A DNA stretch of 64,000 bases from Blattabacterium cuenoti. Its GTDB lineage: Bacteria; Bacteroidota; Bacteroidia; Flavobacteriales; Blattabacteriaceae. Below are positions 37,170 through 45,432 of the stretch, piece by piece (position 1 is the stretch's first letter; each line of letters begins with the position of its first letter). The notes under the pieces are model-generated. The model saw nothing but the letters and a program-made list of their open reading frames with translations, was not told the DNA's origin and made no database searches. The stretch lies in the NCBI RefSeq assembly GCF_014251735.1, contig NZ_CP059197.1, forward strand, positions 62,001 to 126,000, given 5' to 3'. Made by a program: the position numbers and the translations under genes.

Positions 37170-38864
37170 ATGGAAAAAAAGTTATTCTCTGGTTCAGAAA
37201 TAGTAATAAAAACTCTTTTACATGAAGAAGTAGAATATATTTTTGGATATCCAGGTGGAGCTATTATGCCTATATATGATTCTCTACACGATTATTTAAA
37301 TATGGTTTCTCATATCTTAATGCGTCATGAACAAGGGGCTATTCATGCCGCACAAGGTTATGCTAGAGCTACTGGAAAAATAGGTGTATGTTTTACGACA
37401 TCCGGTCCTGGAGCTACCAATTTAATTACTGGATTAGCAGATGCTTTAATAGATAGTACTCCTATTGTGTGTATTACTGGACAAGTATCTTCTCATCTTT
37501 TAGGTACTGACGCTTTTCAAGAAACAAATATTATAGATATATCTATTCCTGTAACCAAGTGGAATATTCAAGTGTTGAGAGCGCAAGATATTTGTGAATC
37601 TATTCAGAAAGGGTTTTTTATCGCCAAAAAAGGGAGACCAGGACCCGTATTAATAGATATCACCAAAGATGCTCAATTTCAAAGAACGGAATTTATTTAT
37701 AATCGTTGTAAATATGTTAAAAATTTTCATCCATATCCTTGTATCAAAGAAGAAAAAATAAGAGAAGCCGCTGATTTAATCAATTCGGCTAAAAAACCTT
37801 TAATACTTGTAGGACAAGGAGTAATTTTAGCTCATGCAGAAAATGAATTTAAAAAATTTATCGAAAAAACTGGAATTCCAGTTGCTAGTACCCTTTTAGG
37901 ATTAGGAAGTTTAGAAAGTCATCATCGTCTATATGTGGGAATGCTAGGAATGCATGGAAATTATGCCCCTAATATTCTAACCAATCAGTGTGATATTCTC
38001 ATTGCTATAGGCATGCGTTTTGATGATCGTGTTACAGGAGATGTAAAAAAATATGCAAAACAAGCTAAAATTATCCATTTAGAAATAGATTCTTCTGAAG
38101 TTAACAAAAATATATTATGCCATATCCCTATTTTGGGAGATTGTAAAATTTCCTTAAATAAATTAACTTCTTATGTCAAAGAATCTACTCATGAAAAATG
38201 GATAGGAGAATTCTATCAATTAAGAAAAAAAGAAGAAATATCCGTCATAAAAAAAGATCTTTATCCAATGAAAGAGGGAATGACCATGGGAGAAGTGATT
38301 AAGTGGATAAACCAATATAAACAAAAAAATGCCATACTAGTCACAGACGTAGGACAACATCAAATGGTAGCTTCTAGATATTTTGATTTTACCTATAAAA
38401 AAAGTCAGATAACTTCTGGAGGTCTAGGGACCATGGGGTTTGCTTTACCTGCTTCTATAGGAGCAAAACTAGGTGCAAAAGAAAGACAAGTCATTTGTAT
38501 TGTAGGAGATGGAGGGATTCAAATGACTATACAAGAAATGGGAACTATTTTACAGAATAACATTCCTATAAAAATTATATTACTAAATAATAATTTTTTG
38601 GGAATGGTTCGTCAATGGCAACAACTTTTTTTTGATAAACGTTATTCTTGTACAGAATTAGTTAATCCAAATTTTATCAAATTAGCCCAGGCTTACAATA
38701 TTGAAGCACAAAGGGTCAATAAAAGAGATGAATTAGAAATGGCTGTTAAAAAAACATTAGGGAAAGAGAATGCTTTTTTGTTAGAAATAGTAGTAGAACA
38801 AGAGGATAATGTTTTTCCTATGATTCCTGCAGGAGCTGCTGTAGATGAAATTCGTTTAACATAA
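37170..38864 (+). CDS. ilvB: acetolactate synthase large subunit
   Basis: This is a ThDP-dependent enzyme making acetolactate and acetohydroxybutyrate. The catalytic Glu is in RHEQGAIHAAQGYARATG. The ThDP-Mg site is GDGGIQMT with NNNFLGMVRQWQ downstream. Three domains are complete at about 564 residues. ATG 37170 is preferred over TTG 37164, which lies immediately after the ilvD stop. Confidence 0.97.
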   Translation: MEKKLFSGSEIVIKTLLHEEVEYIFGYPGGAIMPIYDSLHDYLNMVSHILMRHEQGAIHAAQGYARATGKIGVCFTTSGPGATNLITGLADALIDSTPIVCITGQVSSHLLGTDAFQETNIIDISIPVTKWNIQVLRAQDICESIQKGFFIAKKGRPGPVLIDITKDAQFQRTEFIYNRCKYVKNFHPYPCIKEEKIREAADLINSAKKPLILVGQGVILAHAENEFKKFIEKTGIPVASTLLGLGSLESHHRLYVGMLGMHGNYAPNILTNQCDILIAIGMRFDDRVTGDVKKYAKQAKIIHLEIDSSEVNKNILCHIPILGDCKISLNKLTSYVKESTHEKWIGEFYQLRKKEEISVIKKDLYPMKEGMTMGEVIKWINQYKQKNAILVTDVGQHQMVASRYFDFTYKKSQITSGGLGTMGFALPASIGAKLGAKERQVICIVGDGGIQMTIQEMGTILQNNIPIKIILLNNNFLGMVRQWQQLFFDKRYSCTELVNPNFIKLAQAYNIEAQRVNKRDELEMAVKKTLGKENAFLLEIVVEQEDNVFPMIPAGAAVDEIRLT

Positions 38865-38880
38865 TAATAATAAAAATACT

Positions 38881-39195
38881 ATGAAGCATCAATTCAGAAT
38901 AATAATTTTAGTGGAAAATCAAATCAGATTGTTGAGTAGAATACTTGTTCTATTGAATCGTAGAAATTTAAAAATCAGTCATATTAATGTCTCTAATAAT
39001 GAAAACGGGACCATAAATATGGATAACGTTCAATATATTATTGATTTAGAATGTCACGAGGAACAATTGATGAAATTGACAAAATTAATTGAAAAATTAA
39101 TTGGCATCATTCATGTTTACTCTTTCAAAATAAAGGAAAAAAATTCCAGAGAAAATTCCTGGAAACAAATAGATTTACCGTTAGCAACGTCTTAA
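38881..39195 (+). CDS. ilvN: acetolactate synthase small subunit, short form
   Basis: This is the regulatory subunit of acetolactate synthase, only 104 residues against about 160-180 in most bacteria. Residues 5-85 form one ACT domain; the usual C-terminal domain is missing. Aligned by eye to E. coli IlvH, effector-site Asn11 is kept (Asn13), Gly14 is replaced by Arg16, and Asn29 by Lys31. Both altered positions are known from E. coli IlvH mutants to weaken valine inhibition. The domain may still activate the large subunit, as the short E. coli IlvN does, without feedback control. The frame is open and undamaged. Confidence 0.88.
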   Translation: MKHQFRIIILVENQIRLLSRILVLLNRRNLKISHINVSNNENGTINMDNVQYIIDLECHEEQLMKLTKLIEKLIGIIHVYSFKIKEKNSRENSWKQIDLPLATS

Positions 39196-39222
39196 TTAAG
39201 AAAATTAAATTTTAAATAAATC

Positions 39223-40281
39223 ATGAAAATCAAATTTGGATCTGTAGAAGAAACGATTGTAACAAGAGAAGAGTTCCCATTATCGAAAGCTAAAGAAATA
39301 TTAAATAAAGAAACTATTTCTGTATTAGGATATGGAGTTCAAGGACCTGGTCAATCTCTAAATCTAAAGGATAATGGTTTTAGAGTCATTGTGGGACAAA
39401 GAAAAAATTCTTTATCTTGGAAAAAAGCTTTAGAAGATGGATGGATTGAAGGAAAGAATCTTTTTTCCTTAGAAGAGGCTTCTGAAAAGGGGACTATATT
39501 GATGTATTTACTCTCAGATGCTGGTCAAATTTCTTTTTGGCCTACTCTTCATAAAAATCTAACAAAAGGAAAATCTTTATATTTTTCGCATGGATTTGGA
39601 TTAACATTTTGTGAAAAAACTAAAATTCATCCTCCTAAAGATATAGATGTTTTTTTAGTAGCCCCCAAAGGCTCAGGAACAAGTTTAAGGAGACTTTTTA
39701 AACAAGGAAAAGGAATTAATTCTAGTTATGCAGTTTATCAGGATTATAGTGGCAAAAGTTTAAAAAAAGCTATTTCTATAGGTATAGGAATTGGATCTGG
39801 ATATTTATTTGAAACAACTTTTCAAAAAGAAGTCTATTCTGATTTAGTAGGAGAAAGAGGAACTTTAATGGGAGCCATACAAGGAATTTTTGCCGCTCAA
39901 TATCAGATTTTAAGAGAAAAAGGGCATTCTCCTTCGGAATCTTTCAACGAAACAGTAGAAGAATTAACTCAAAGTCTTATGCCATTAGTATCAGAAAATG
40001 GAATGGATTGGATGTATGCTAATTGCTCTACCACTGCACAAAGAGGAGCTTTAGATTGGTGGAGAAAATTTAGAGATGCGACTTTACCTGTATTTAAAAG
40101 TTTATATCAAGAAGTTTCTTCAGGAAATGAGGCCAAAAGAATTATAGAGGTAAATAGCCATCCAGACTACAGATTGAAATTAGAAAAAGAATTAGCTTCT
40201 CTTCGAGAAAGTGAATTATGGGAAGTCGGAAAGACGATTCGTGATCTCAGACCAGAAGAAAACAAGTGTCATAATAAATAA
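39223..40281 (+). CDS. ilvC: ketol-acid reductoisomerase
   Basis: This is an NADPH-dependent isomeroreductase acting after acetolactate synthase. The Rossmann motif is GYGVQGPGQSLNLKDNGF, followed by VGQRKNS, whose Arg/Lys/Ser suit NADPH phosphate binding. Metal ligands fall in the knotted C-terminal domain (SDLVGERGTLMGAIQG and the Glu-rich NETVEELTQSL region). The length of 352 residues matches the class I form. Confidence 0.96.
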   Translation: MKIKFGSVEETIVTREEFPLSKAKEILNKETISVLGYGVQGPGQSLNLKDNGFRVIVGQRKNSLSWKKALEDGWIEGKNLFSLEEASEKGTILMYLLSDAGQISFWPTLHKNLTKGKSLYFSHGFGLTFCEKTKIHPPKDIDVFLVAPKGSGTSLRRLFKQGKGINSSYAVYQDYSGKSLKKAISIGIGIGSGYLFETTFQKEVYSDLVGERGTLMGAIQGIFAAQYQILREKGHSPSESFNETVEELTQSLMPLVSENGMDWMYANCSTTAQRGALDWWRKFRDATLPVFKSLYQEVSSGNEAKRIIEVNSHPDYRLKLEKELASLRESELWEVGKTIRDLRPEENKCHNK

Positions 40282-40304
40282 TAGTGAATTAATTAATTCA
40301 CTAT
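40281..40304. repeat. 24-base perfect palindrome between ilvC and ilvA
   Basis: Bases 40281-40304 are a perfect palindrome made of ATAGTGAATT, a central AATT and AATTCACTAT. As RNA it could fold into a 10-bp stem with a 4-base loop. It starts on the last base of the ilvC stop codon. An alternating AT stretch rather than a T tract follows, so a terminator is doubtful; an operator or a processing stem is possible. Confidence 0.5.
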
Positions 40305-40358
40305 ATATATATTATTAACTACATAAAAGAAACAAAAAATTATTTTATTTTTAAAATA

Positions 40359-41621
40359 TTGAAAAATAAATTCTATTTTCCTTCTTATGAAGAAGTTGTT
40401 AAGGCTAAAAACCTATTAAAAGATATTATTTATGAAACTCCATTGCAGAGAAATTCTCTTTTGTCCGAAAAATATCAAGCTAATATTTTTTTAAAAAGAG
40501 AAGATTTGCAGATTATACGTTCTTATAAAATTAGAGGAGCATATAATAAAATAAAAAGTTTATCCCATCTAGAACTAAAAAAGGGAATTGTTTGTGCTAG
40601 TGCAGGAAATCATGCACAAGGCGTAGCTTATTCTTGCAATATATTACAATTACCAGGAAAAATTTATATGCCTAGTACTACTCCTAAACAAAAAGTAGAA
40701 AGAGTCAAAATGTTTGGAAAAGAAAATGTGGAAATTGTTCTTATTGGAGATACTTTCGATGCGGTTAGTTATGAAGCAATGAGAGATTGCAAAAAGAATA
40801 AGAAGATATTCATTCATCCTTTTGATGATATTAAAATCATTGAAGGTCAAGCAACTGTAGGTGTAGAAATTTTAAAACAATCTAATTCTAACTCCATTGA
40901 TTACGTTTTTATTCCTATTGGAGGAGGAGGTTTGGCTTCAGGTGTAGGAAGTATTTTTAAACAATTTAGTCCAAAAACTAAAATCATAGGAGTAGAACCT
41001 CTGGGCGCTCCATCTATGAGTCATTCTTTAAAAAAAGGAAAAGTAATAGAATTAAAAACCATTGATAGATTTATTGATGGTGCTTCAGTGAAAAAAGTAG
41101 GGGAATTAAACTTTTACATATGTAATCAAGTTTTATCTGAAATAAAGACAGTCCCGGAAGGGAAGGTTTGCACTACTATTTTAGATTTGTATAATTTGGA
41201 AGCTATTGTAGCGGAACCAGCTGGAGCACTTTCAATATCTGCATTAGATTTTTATTCCAAAAAAATAAAAGGAAAGACTATCGTTTGTATATTAAGTGGT
41301 GGAAATAACGATATCACTAGAACAGAAGAAATAAGAGAAAGATCCCTATTATATGAAGAAAAGAAACATTATTTTATTGTAAAATTCCCACAAAGAGCTG
41401 GAGCATTAAAAGAATTTGTTAATAATATTTTGGGTCCAAAAGATGATATTGCTTATTTCGAATACTCGAAAAAAAATTCTAAAGAAGAAGGACCAGCTAT
41501 AATAGGAATAGAATTAGCAGATAAGAATGAGTTTTCTGGATTACTAGGAAGAATGAAAAAGTACAGAGTTCATTTTCAGTATTTAAATAAAGATCCAGAT
41601 TTATTTCGTGTTCTTATATAA
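40359..41621 (+). CDS. ilvA: threonine ammonia-lyase (threonine dehydratase)
   Basis: This PLP enzyme makes 2-oxobutanoate from threonine, the committed step to isoleucine. The PLP lysine is in RSYKIRGAYNK, the phosphate-binding loop in GGGGLASGVG, and SAGNHAQG is conserved. Residues of about 335-420 form a C-terminal ACT-like regulatory domain. At 420 residues it is the single-regulatory-domain type. The only plausible start is TTG 40359; the next in-frame ATG is about 100 codons later. The tRNA-Leu gene ends 21 bases downstream on the other strand. Confidence 0.95.
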   Translation: MKNKFYFPSYEEVVKAKNLLKDIIYETPLQRNSLLSEKYQANIFLKREDLQIIRSYKIRGAYNKIKSLSHLELKKGIVCASAGNHAQGVAYSCNILQLPGKIYMPSTTPKQKVERVKMFGKENVEIVLIGDTFDAVSYEAMRDCKKNKKIFIHPFDDIKIIEGQATVGVEILKQSNSNSIDYVFIPIGGGGLASGVGSIFKQFSPKTKIIGVEPLGAPSMSHSLKKGKVIELKTIDRFIDGASVKKVGELNFYICNQVLSEIKTVPEGKVCTTILDLYNLEAIVAEPAGALSISALDFYSKKIKGKTIVCILSGGNNDITRTEEIRERSLLYEEKKHYFIVKFPQRAGALKEFVNNILGPKDDIAYFEYSKKNSKEEGPAIIGIELADKNEFSGLLGRMKKYRVHFQYLNKDPDLFRVLI

Positions 41622-41641
41622 GAAGATACGAAATAAATTCG

Positions 41642-41726
41642 TACCCACGACTGGATTTGAACCAGCACATCCTAATCGGATACCACCCCCTCAAGGTGAC
41701 GTGTCTACCAATTCCACCACGTGGGC
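41642..41726 (-). tRNA. tRNA-Leu (GAG)
   Basis: This is an 85-base class II tRNA. The acceptor arm is GCCCACG with CGTGGGT, one G-U pair closing. The anticodon stem TCACC/GGTGG encloses loop TTGAGGG, giving anticodon GAG for CUC and CUU. A long variable arm (ATCC/GGAT) and T arm (GCTGG-TTCAAAT-CCAGT) are clear. CCA is not encoded. Its 5' end is six bases after the stop codon of the same-strand SDR gene, so it may be processed from that mRNA. Confidence 0.95.
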
Positions 41727-41732
41727 TTTGAT

Positions 41733-42428
41733 TTAATTTTTAGAAGAAATAGGGATTGTTTTTCCATTAAAAAATGTGTTTCCTTCTATAGAGAAGGAAT
41801 AAATATATTGTGCCATTTTTTTAGAAGAAATAGAAGAATCATACAAACAAGGAAAAGCCTCTTTTAACATTTTAGATTGTACTGCTCCCAATGCTAAACA
41901 ATTTACACTAGGTCCATTTTTTTCTTCTTTAAATTCTTCAGCTATAACTTCTGTTAGATTAGATAAGGCTGCTTTAGAAGAACTATATATAGATAATCCA
42001 GGAAATTTTTTAGTATTTGTAATTCCTCCCATGCTCCCAATATTTACAATATGACTTTTTTTTCCCATATAAGGTTTTACTAATTGTATCATTTTTATAG
42101 GAACAAAAATATTGACTTCATAAGAATAATATATATCTTGATCTTTTAATTTATCGAAATTCTTTTTTACTAAGAAACCGGCATTATTAATAAGTATATC
42201 TACGAACATCCACTCAAATAAAATTTTTTCAATTTTTTTATAGGATGATTTTTGAGTTAAGTCCATTTCTAATGGAATACAAATTCCAAATGGACGATTT
42301 TTTAATTTTAATAGTTTACTTACATCTCTGGATATAGCTAAGACATGATGCCCCATGTTTAAGAATTCTTTTGCGATTTCATATCCTATTCCATTTCCGC
42401 TACCTGTAATTATTACTTTTTTTTTCAT
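41733..42428 (-). CDS. short-chain dehydrogenase/reductase
   Basis: This is a 231-residue SDR oxidoreductase. The cofactor motif is TGSGNGIG (8-15), NNAG follows the fourth strand, and the catalytic set is Ser in NIGSMGG with YSSSK. Sequence does not identify the substrate. RD at the end of the second strand (ISRD) leans towards NADP(H). It is divergent from dapB across 79 bases and followed by tRNA-Leu(GAG). Confidence 0.9.
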   Translation of the reverse strand: MKKKVIITGSGNGIGYEIAKEFLNMGHHVLAISRDVSKLLKLKNRPFGICIPLEMDLTQKSSYKKIEKILFEWMFVDILINNAGFLVKKNFDKLKDQDIYYSYEVNIFVPIKMIQLVKPYMGKKSHIVNIGSMGGITNTKKFPGLSIYSSSKAALSNLTEVIAEEFKEEKNGPSVNCLALGAVQSKMLKEAFPCLYDSSISSKKMAQYIYSFSIEGNTFFNGKTIPISSKN

Positions 42429-42446
42429 CTTTGCATAAAGATAATT

Positions 42447-42454
42447 TATTTTTG
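42447..42454 (+). promoter_or_regulatory. candidate -7 promoter box of dapB-lepB
   Basis: TATTTTTG matches TAnnTTTG, 53 bases before dapB in the divergent gap. A TTTG at 42430-42433 lies only 13 bases upstream, closer than the usual spacing, so support is partial. Confidence 0.35.
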
Positions 42455-42507
42455 CTTAATAAAGTTGATTTATATTATATACATACATCAATTTAAAAAA
42501 AAAGAAT

Positions 42508-43212
42508 ATGAATATAGCAATAATAGGATATGGTAAAATGGGAAAATCTGTAGAAAAAATAGCGAAAATTAGAAATCATCAAATTTCATTTCTCTCTAAC
42601 GAAAGTCCTAACTCCATGTCATTGAAAAATACGGATGTGGCTATAGAATTTACTCAGCCAGACTCTGCTTTTAATAATATAAAAATATGTTTGGAAAATA
42701 ATATACCTATAGTATGTGGAACTACGGGGTGGCTAGAAAAATTTCCTCTTGTTAAGGATCTTTGTAAAAAAAAGAACGGGGCTTTTTTATATTCTTCTAA
42801 TTTCAGTATAGGGATGAATATATTTTTTGTGATCAATCATCAACTATCCAAATTTTTATCTACATACGCCACAGATTATGAAGTAAAAATTGAGGAAATT
42901 CACCATAAAGAAAAAATAGATAAACCTAGTGGAACTGCTATTTCTTTAGCAAAAGATATTATTAATAATAAAATGAAAACAGCATGGATTTTAGATAAAA
43001 AAGACACAAAAGATCAAATATTAATCATTTCCAAAAGATTGGAAAAAATTACAGGAACACATACAGTCACATATAAATCTATAATAGAAGATATAGAAAT
43101 ACAACACAAAGCTCATAGCAGAGATGGATTTGCATTAGGAGCTATTATAGCTGCAGAATGGATTAAAAATAAAAAAGGATTTTTTTCTATGAAGGATGTA
43201 TTAAAAATATAG
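42508..43212 (+). CDS. dapB: 4-hydroxy-tetrahydrodipicolinate reductase
   Basis: This is an NAD(P)H-dependent step in lysine and diaminopimelate synthesis. The Rossmann motif GYGKMG is at 7-12, then GTTGW, and the catalytic His-His-Lys region EEIHHKEKIDKPSGTA. The protein has 234 residues, shorter than the 270 of E. coli but usual for Bacteroidetes as far as I recall. It starts the pair dapB-lepB with an 8-base gap. Confidence 0.95.
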   Translation: MNIAIIGYGKMGKSVEKIAKIRNHQISFLSNESPNSMSLKNTDVAIEFTQPDSAFNNIKICLENNIPIVCGTTGWLEKFPLVKDLCKKKNGAFLYSSNFSIGMNIFFVINHQLSKFLSTYATDYEVKIEEIHHKEKIDKPSGTAISLAKDIINNKMKTAWILDKKDTKDQILIISKRLEKITGTHTVTYKSIIEDIEIQHKAHSRDGFALGAIIAAEWIKNKKGFFSMKDVLKI

Positions 43213-43220
43213 ATATTATC

Positions 43221-44726
43221 ATGTATCAATATCTTTTTTTTAGTGTAATTTTTTTGTTTGTTGAACACATTATTCATGTTTTAGGAACATGGAGACTTTT
43301 GAAAAAAATGGGAATTAGTTATCATCAACAAATGATTCCTATATACAATATTTTTTTTCTTATAAAAATTTTTCATAGACCTATTTGGTGGATTTCTCTT
43401 TTATTTGTTCCATTAACAAGTATTTTTTTACTTATAACTCTATGGATCGATTTACTTCGTATTTTCGGAAATGGAACTAAAAAAGATATTTTATTATTTT
43501 TTGTATCTATAGGAGGATATATCTATTATATAAATTACTTTAAAAAACTGAAAACAGTCAAAATAATCTACAAAGAAAAAGAAAATACAGGATCAAATAT
43601 CCTATTTGCTATGATTCTTTCTTTTATTACACACACTTATATAGTTCAACCATTTGCCATTCCCACTTCATCTATGGAAGGATCTTTACTAGTAGGTGAT
43701 TTCATATTGGTCAGTAAAATTCATTATGGATTACGAATGCCTATAACTCCAATATCTATGCCTTTTACACATAACACGATAGGTAGATGTAAATCTTATA
43801 TTTCTTTTTTTCAATGGCCTTATTTCCGTTTATCTCCTATACAATCTATAAAAAGGAATGATATTGTAGTTTTTAATTTTCCTAAAGATTTAAATCATCA
43901 AGTGATAGATAGAAAAGAAAACTATATCAAACGTTGTGTAGGTTTACCGGGAGATATAATTTCTATTAAAAATGGAATTTTATTTGTAAATAAAAAACAA
44001 GAAGAAGCATCTCCATATCAGATAAATAAACAACAAGTTTATCTGATTAAAACAAAAAATATTCCATTAAATATAGAATTTATTAAAGAAAATATGGATA
44101 TCGAAGATGTGGATATAATAGGAGAAAAAAATGACGAATATTTTTATCAAATTATGTTAACTGAAAAGAAAGCCATACAGATCAGAAATTTATTTGAAAA
44201 TATAGTTTATATCAAAAAATACCTCTTTCCAAGATCTTTTTCGGAAGATTCTATATTTCCCAGTCATTTTGGTTGGAACAGAGATTTTTTTGGTCCGTTG
44301 TATATTCCTAAGAAAGGAGATATTATTAAATTAAATTCAAAAAATATTCATATTTATTATGATATTATTGTATATGAAGGGAATAAAATAATAAAAGAAC
44401 GTTCATGCTTCGTCATCAATAATAAGAAAAATAATTATTATCAAGTGCAAAGAAACTATTACTTCATGATGGGAGATAATAGACATAATTCTTCCGATTC
44501 TCGTTATTGGGGGTTCGTTCCGGAAGATCATATAGTAGGAAAACCCATATTCATATGGATGAGTATAGATTGGGATAGAAAAAATCCTTTAAATTTTCTC
44601 AATTGGAAATTTCGTTGGGATCGTATTATGACTACAGTAGATGGAAAAAACTCCTATTTATCCTTTTTTTTTATATTTTTATTTATATATTTTTCTTATT
44701 TCCTATTTTTAAAAAATCCTGGATGA
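43221..44726 (+). CDS. lepB: signal peptidase I
   Basis: This is a membrane-bound serine peptidase that removes signal peptides. The nucleophile Ser is in PTSSMEGSLLVGD, the general-base Lys in NYIKRCVGLPGD, and GDNRHNSSDSRYWGFVP is the conserved box near the C-terminus. It has 501 residues with N-terminal hydrophobic segments, a large insertion between the Lys region and the GDN box, and a final membrane segment. This long layout is the Bacteroidetes form. Exported products in the window such as the M16 pair and ActA would be substrates. Confidence 0.95.
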   Translation: MYQYLFFSVIFLFVEHIIHVLGTWRLLKKMGISYHQQMIPIYNIFFLIKIFHRPIWWISLLFVPLTSIFLLITLWIDLLRIFGNGTKKDILLFFVSIGGYIYYINYFKKLKTVKIIYKEKENTGSNILFAMILSFITHTYIVQPFAIPTSSMEGSLLVGDFILVSKIHYGLRMPITPISMPFTHNTIGRCKSYISFFQWPYFRLSPIQSIKRNDIVVFNFPKDLNHQVIDRKENYIKRCVGLPGDIISIKNGILFVNKKQEEASPYQINKQQVYLIKTKNIPLNIEFIKENMDIEDVDIIGEKNDEYFYQIMLTEKKAIQIRNLFENIVYIKKYLFPRSFSEDSIFPSHFGWNRDFFGPLYIPKKGDIIKLNSKNIHIYYDIIVYEGNKIIKERSCFVINNKKNNYYQVQRNYYFMMGDNRHNSSDSRYWGFVPEDHIVGKPIFIWMSIDWDRKNPLNFLNWKFRWDRIMTTVDGKNSYLSFFFIFLFIYFSYFLFLKNPG

Positions 44727-44730
44727 GTTA

Positions 44731-45432
44731 TTAAAAGCGATTTTCTTTTTTTAGAAAAAAATTTCCTATAAAATAACCAGATAATATTCCTCCGATGTGA
44801 GCAAAATGTGCTACTCCAGGCGCCAAATTAAAAATAGCCGAAACAAAACTTCCAAAAATAAAAATCATAAGAGCTTTTCGTACAGCAATTGGAAAAGGAA
44901 ATGGTAAAATAAATATTTTATGTTCTGGAAAATATCTAGCAAAAGCTCCTAGTATTCCACTTACAGCTCCAGAAGCTCCCATCATTGGAGAATACATAGA
45001 ACTGTAAAGATTTATACGTTGTTCTTGATTTAAATAATCAAATGTTCTTTTTGCTTGGGAAAAATCCAACGAATGAACGAAATAATAAAGAATACTAGTA
45101 TTGAATACTAATTGTAATAATGCAGCTAGAATACCTGATAAAAAATAGGTGATCAAAAATTTTTTAATTCCTAACAAAGTTTCCATTTGTCCTCCAAACA
45201 TGAATAAGGCTAACATGTTGAAAACAATATGTAGAAAAAGACGTTTGGAATGTACAAACATATGAGTTAAAATCTGATATAATTCAAATCTATTATCCAA
45301 AGGATGATATAAAGAAAGAATATTTTCTATTTTATATTGTGAAAAAACAAAAGTAGCTGTATATACAAGTATATTAATACTAATTAAGTGTTTTACAGCA
45401 TCTGAATTAAAATTTGATATATAAAAATTCAC
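44731..45432 (-). CDS. rhomboid family intramembrane serine protease
   Basis: This is a polytopic protease of 233 residues. The catalytic Ser lies in GASGAVSGILGAFARYFP and the catalytic His in FAHIGGILSGYFIG. HIVFNMLALFMFG holds the conserved His-Asn of the second helix. Substrates are unknown. It overlaps the end of mutL by four bases and its stop lies four bases from the convergent lepB stop. Confidence 0.93.
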   Translation of the reverse strand: MNFYISNFNSDAVKHLISINILVYTATFVFSQYKIENILSLYHPLDNRFELYQILTHMFVHSKRLFLHIVFNMLALFMFGGQMETLLGIKKFLITYFLSGILAALLQLVFNTSILYYFVHSLDFSQAKRTFDYLNQEQRINLYSSMYSPMMGASGAVSGILGAFARYFPEHKIFILPFPFPIAVRKALMIFIFGSFVSAIFNLAPGVAHFAHIGGILSGYFIGNFFLKKENRF

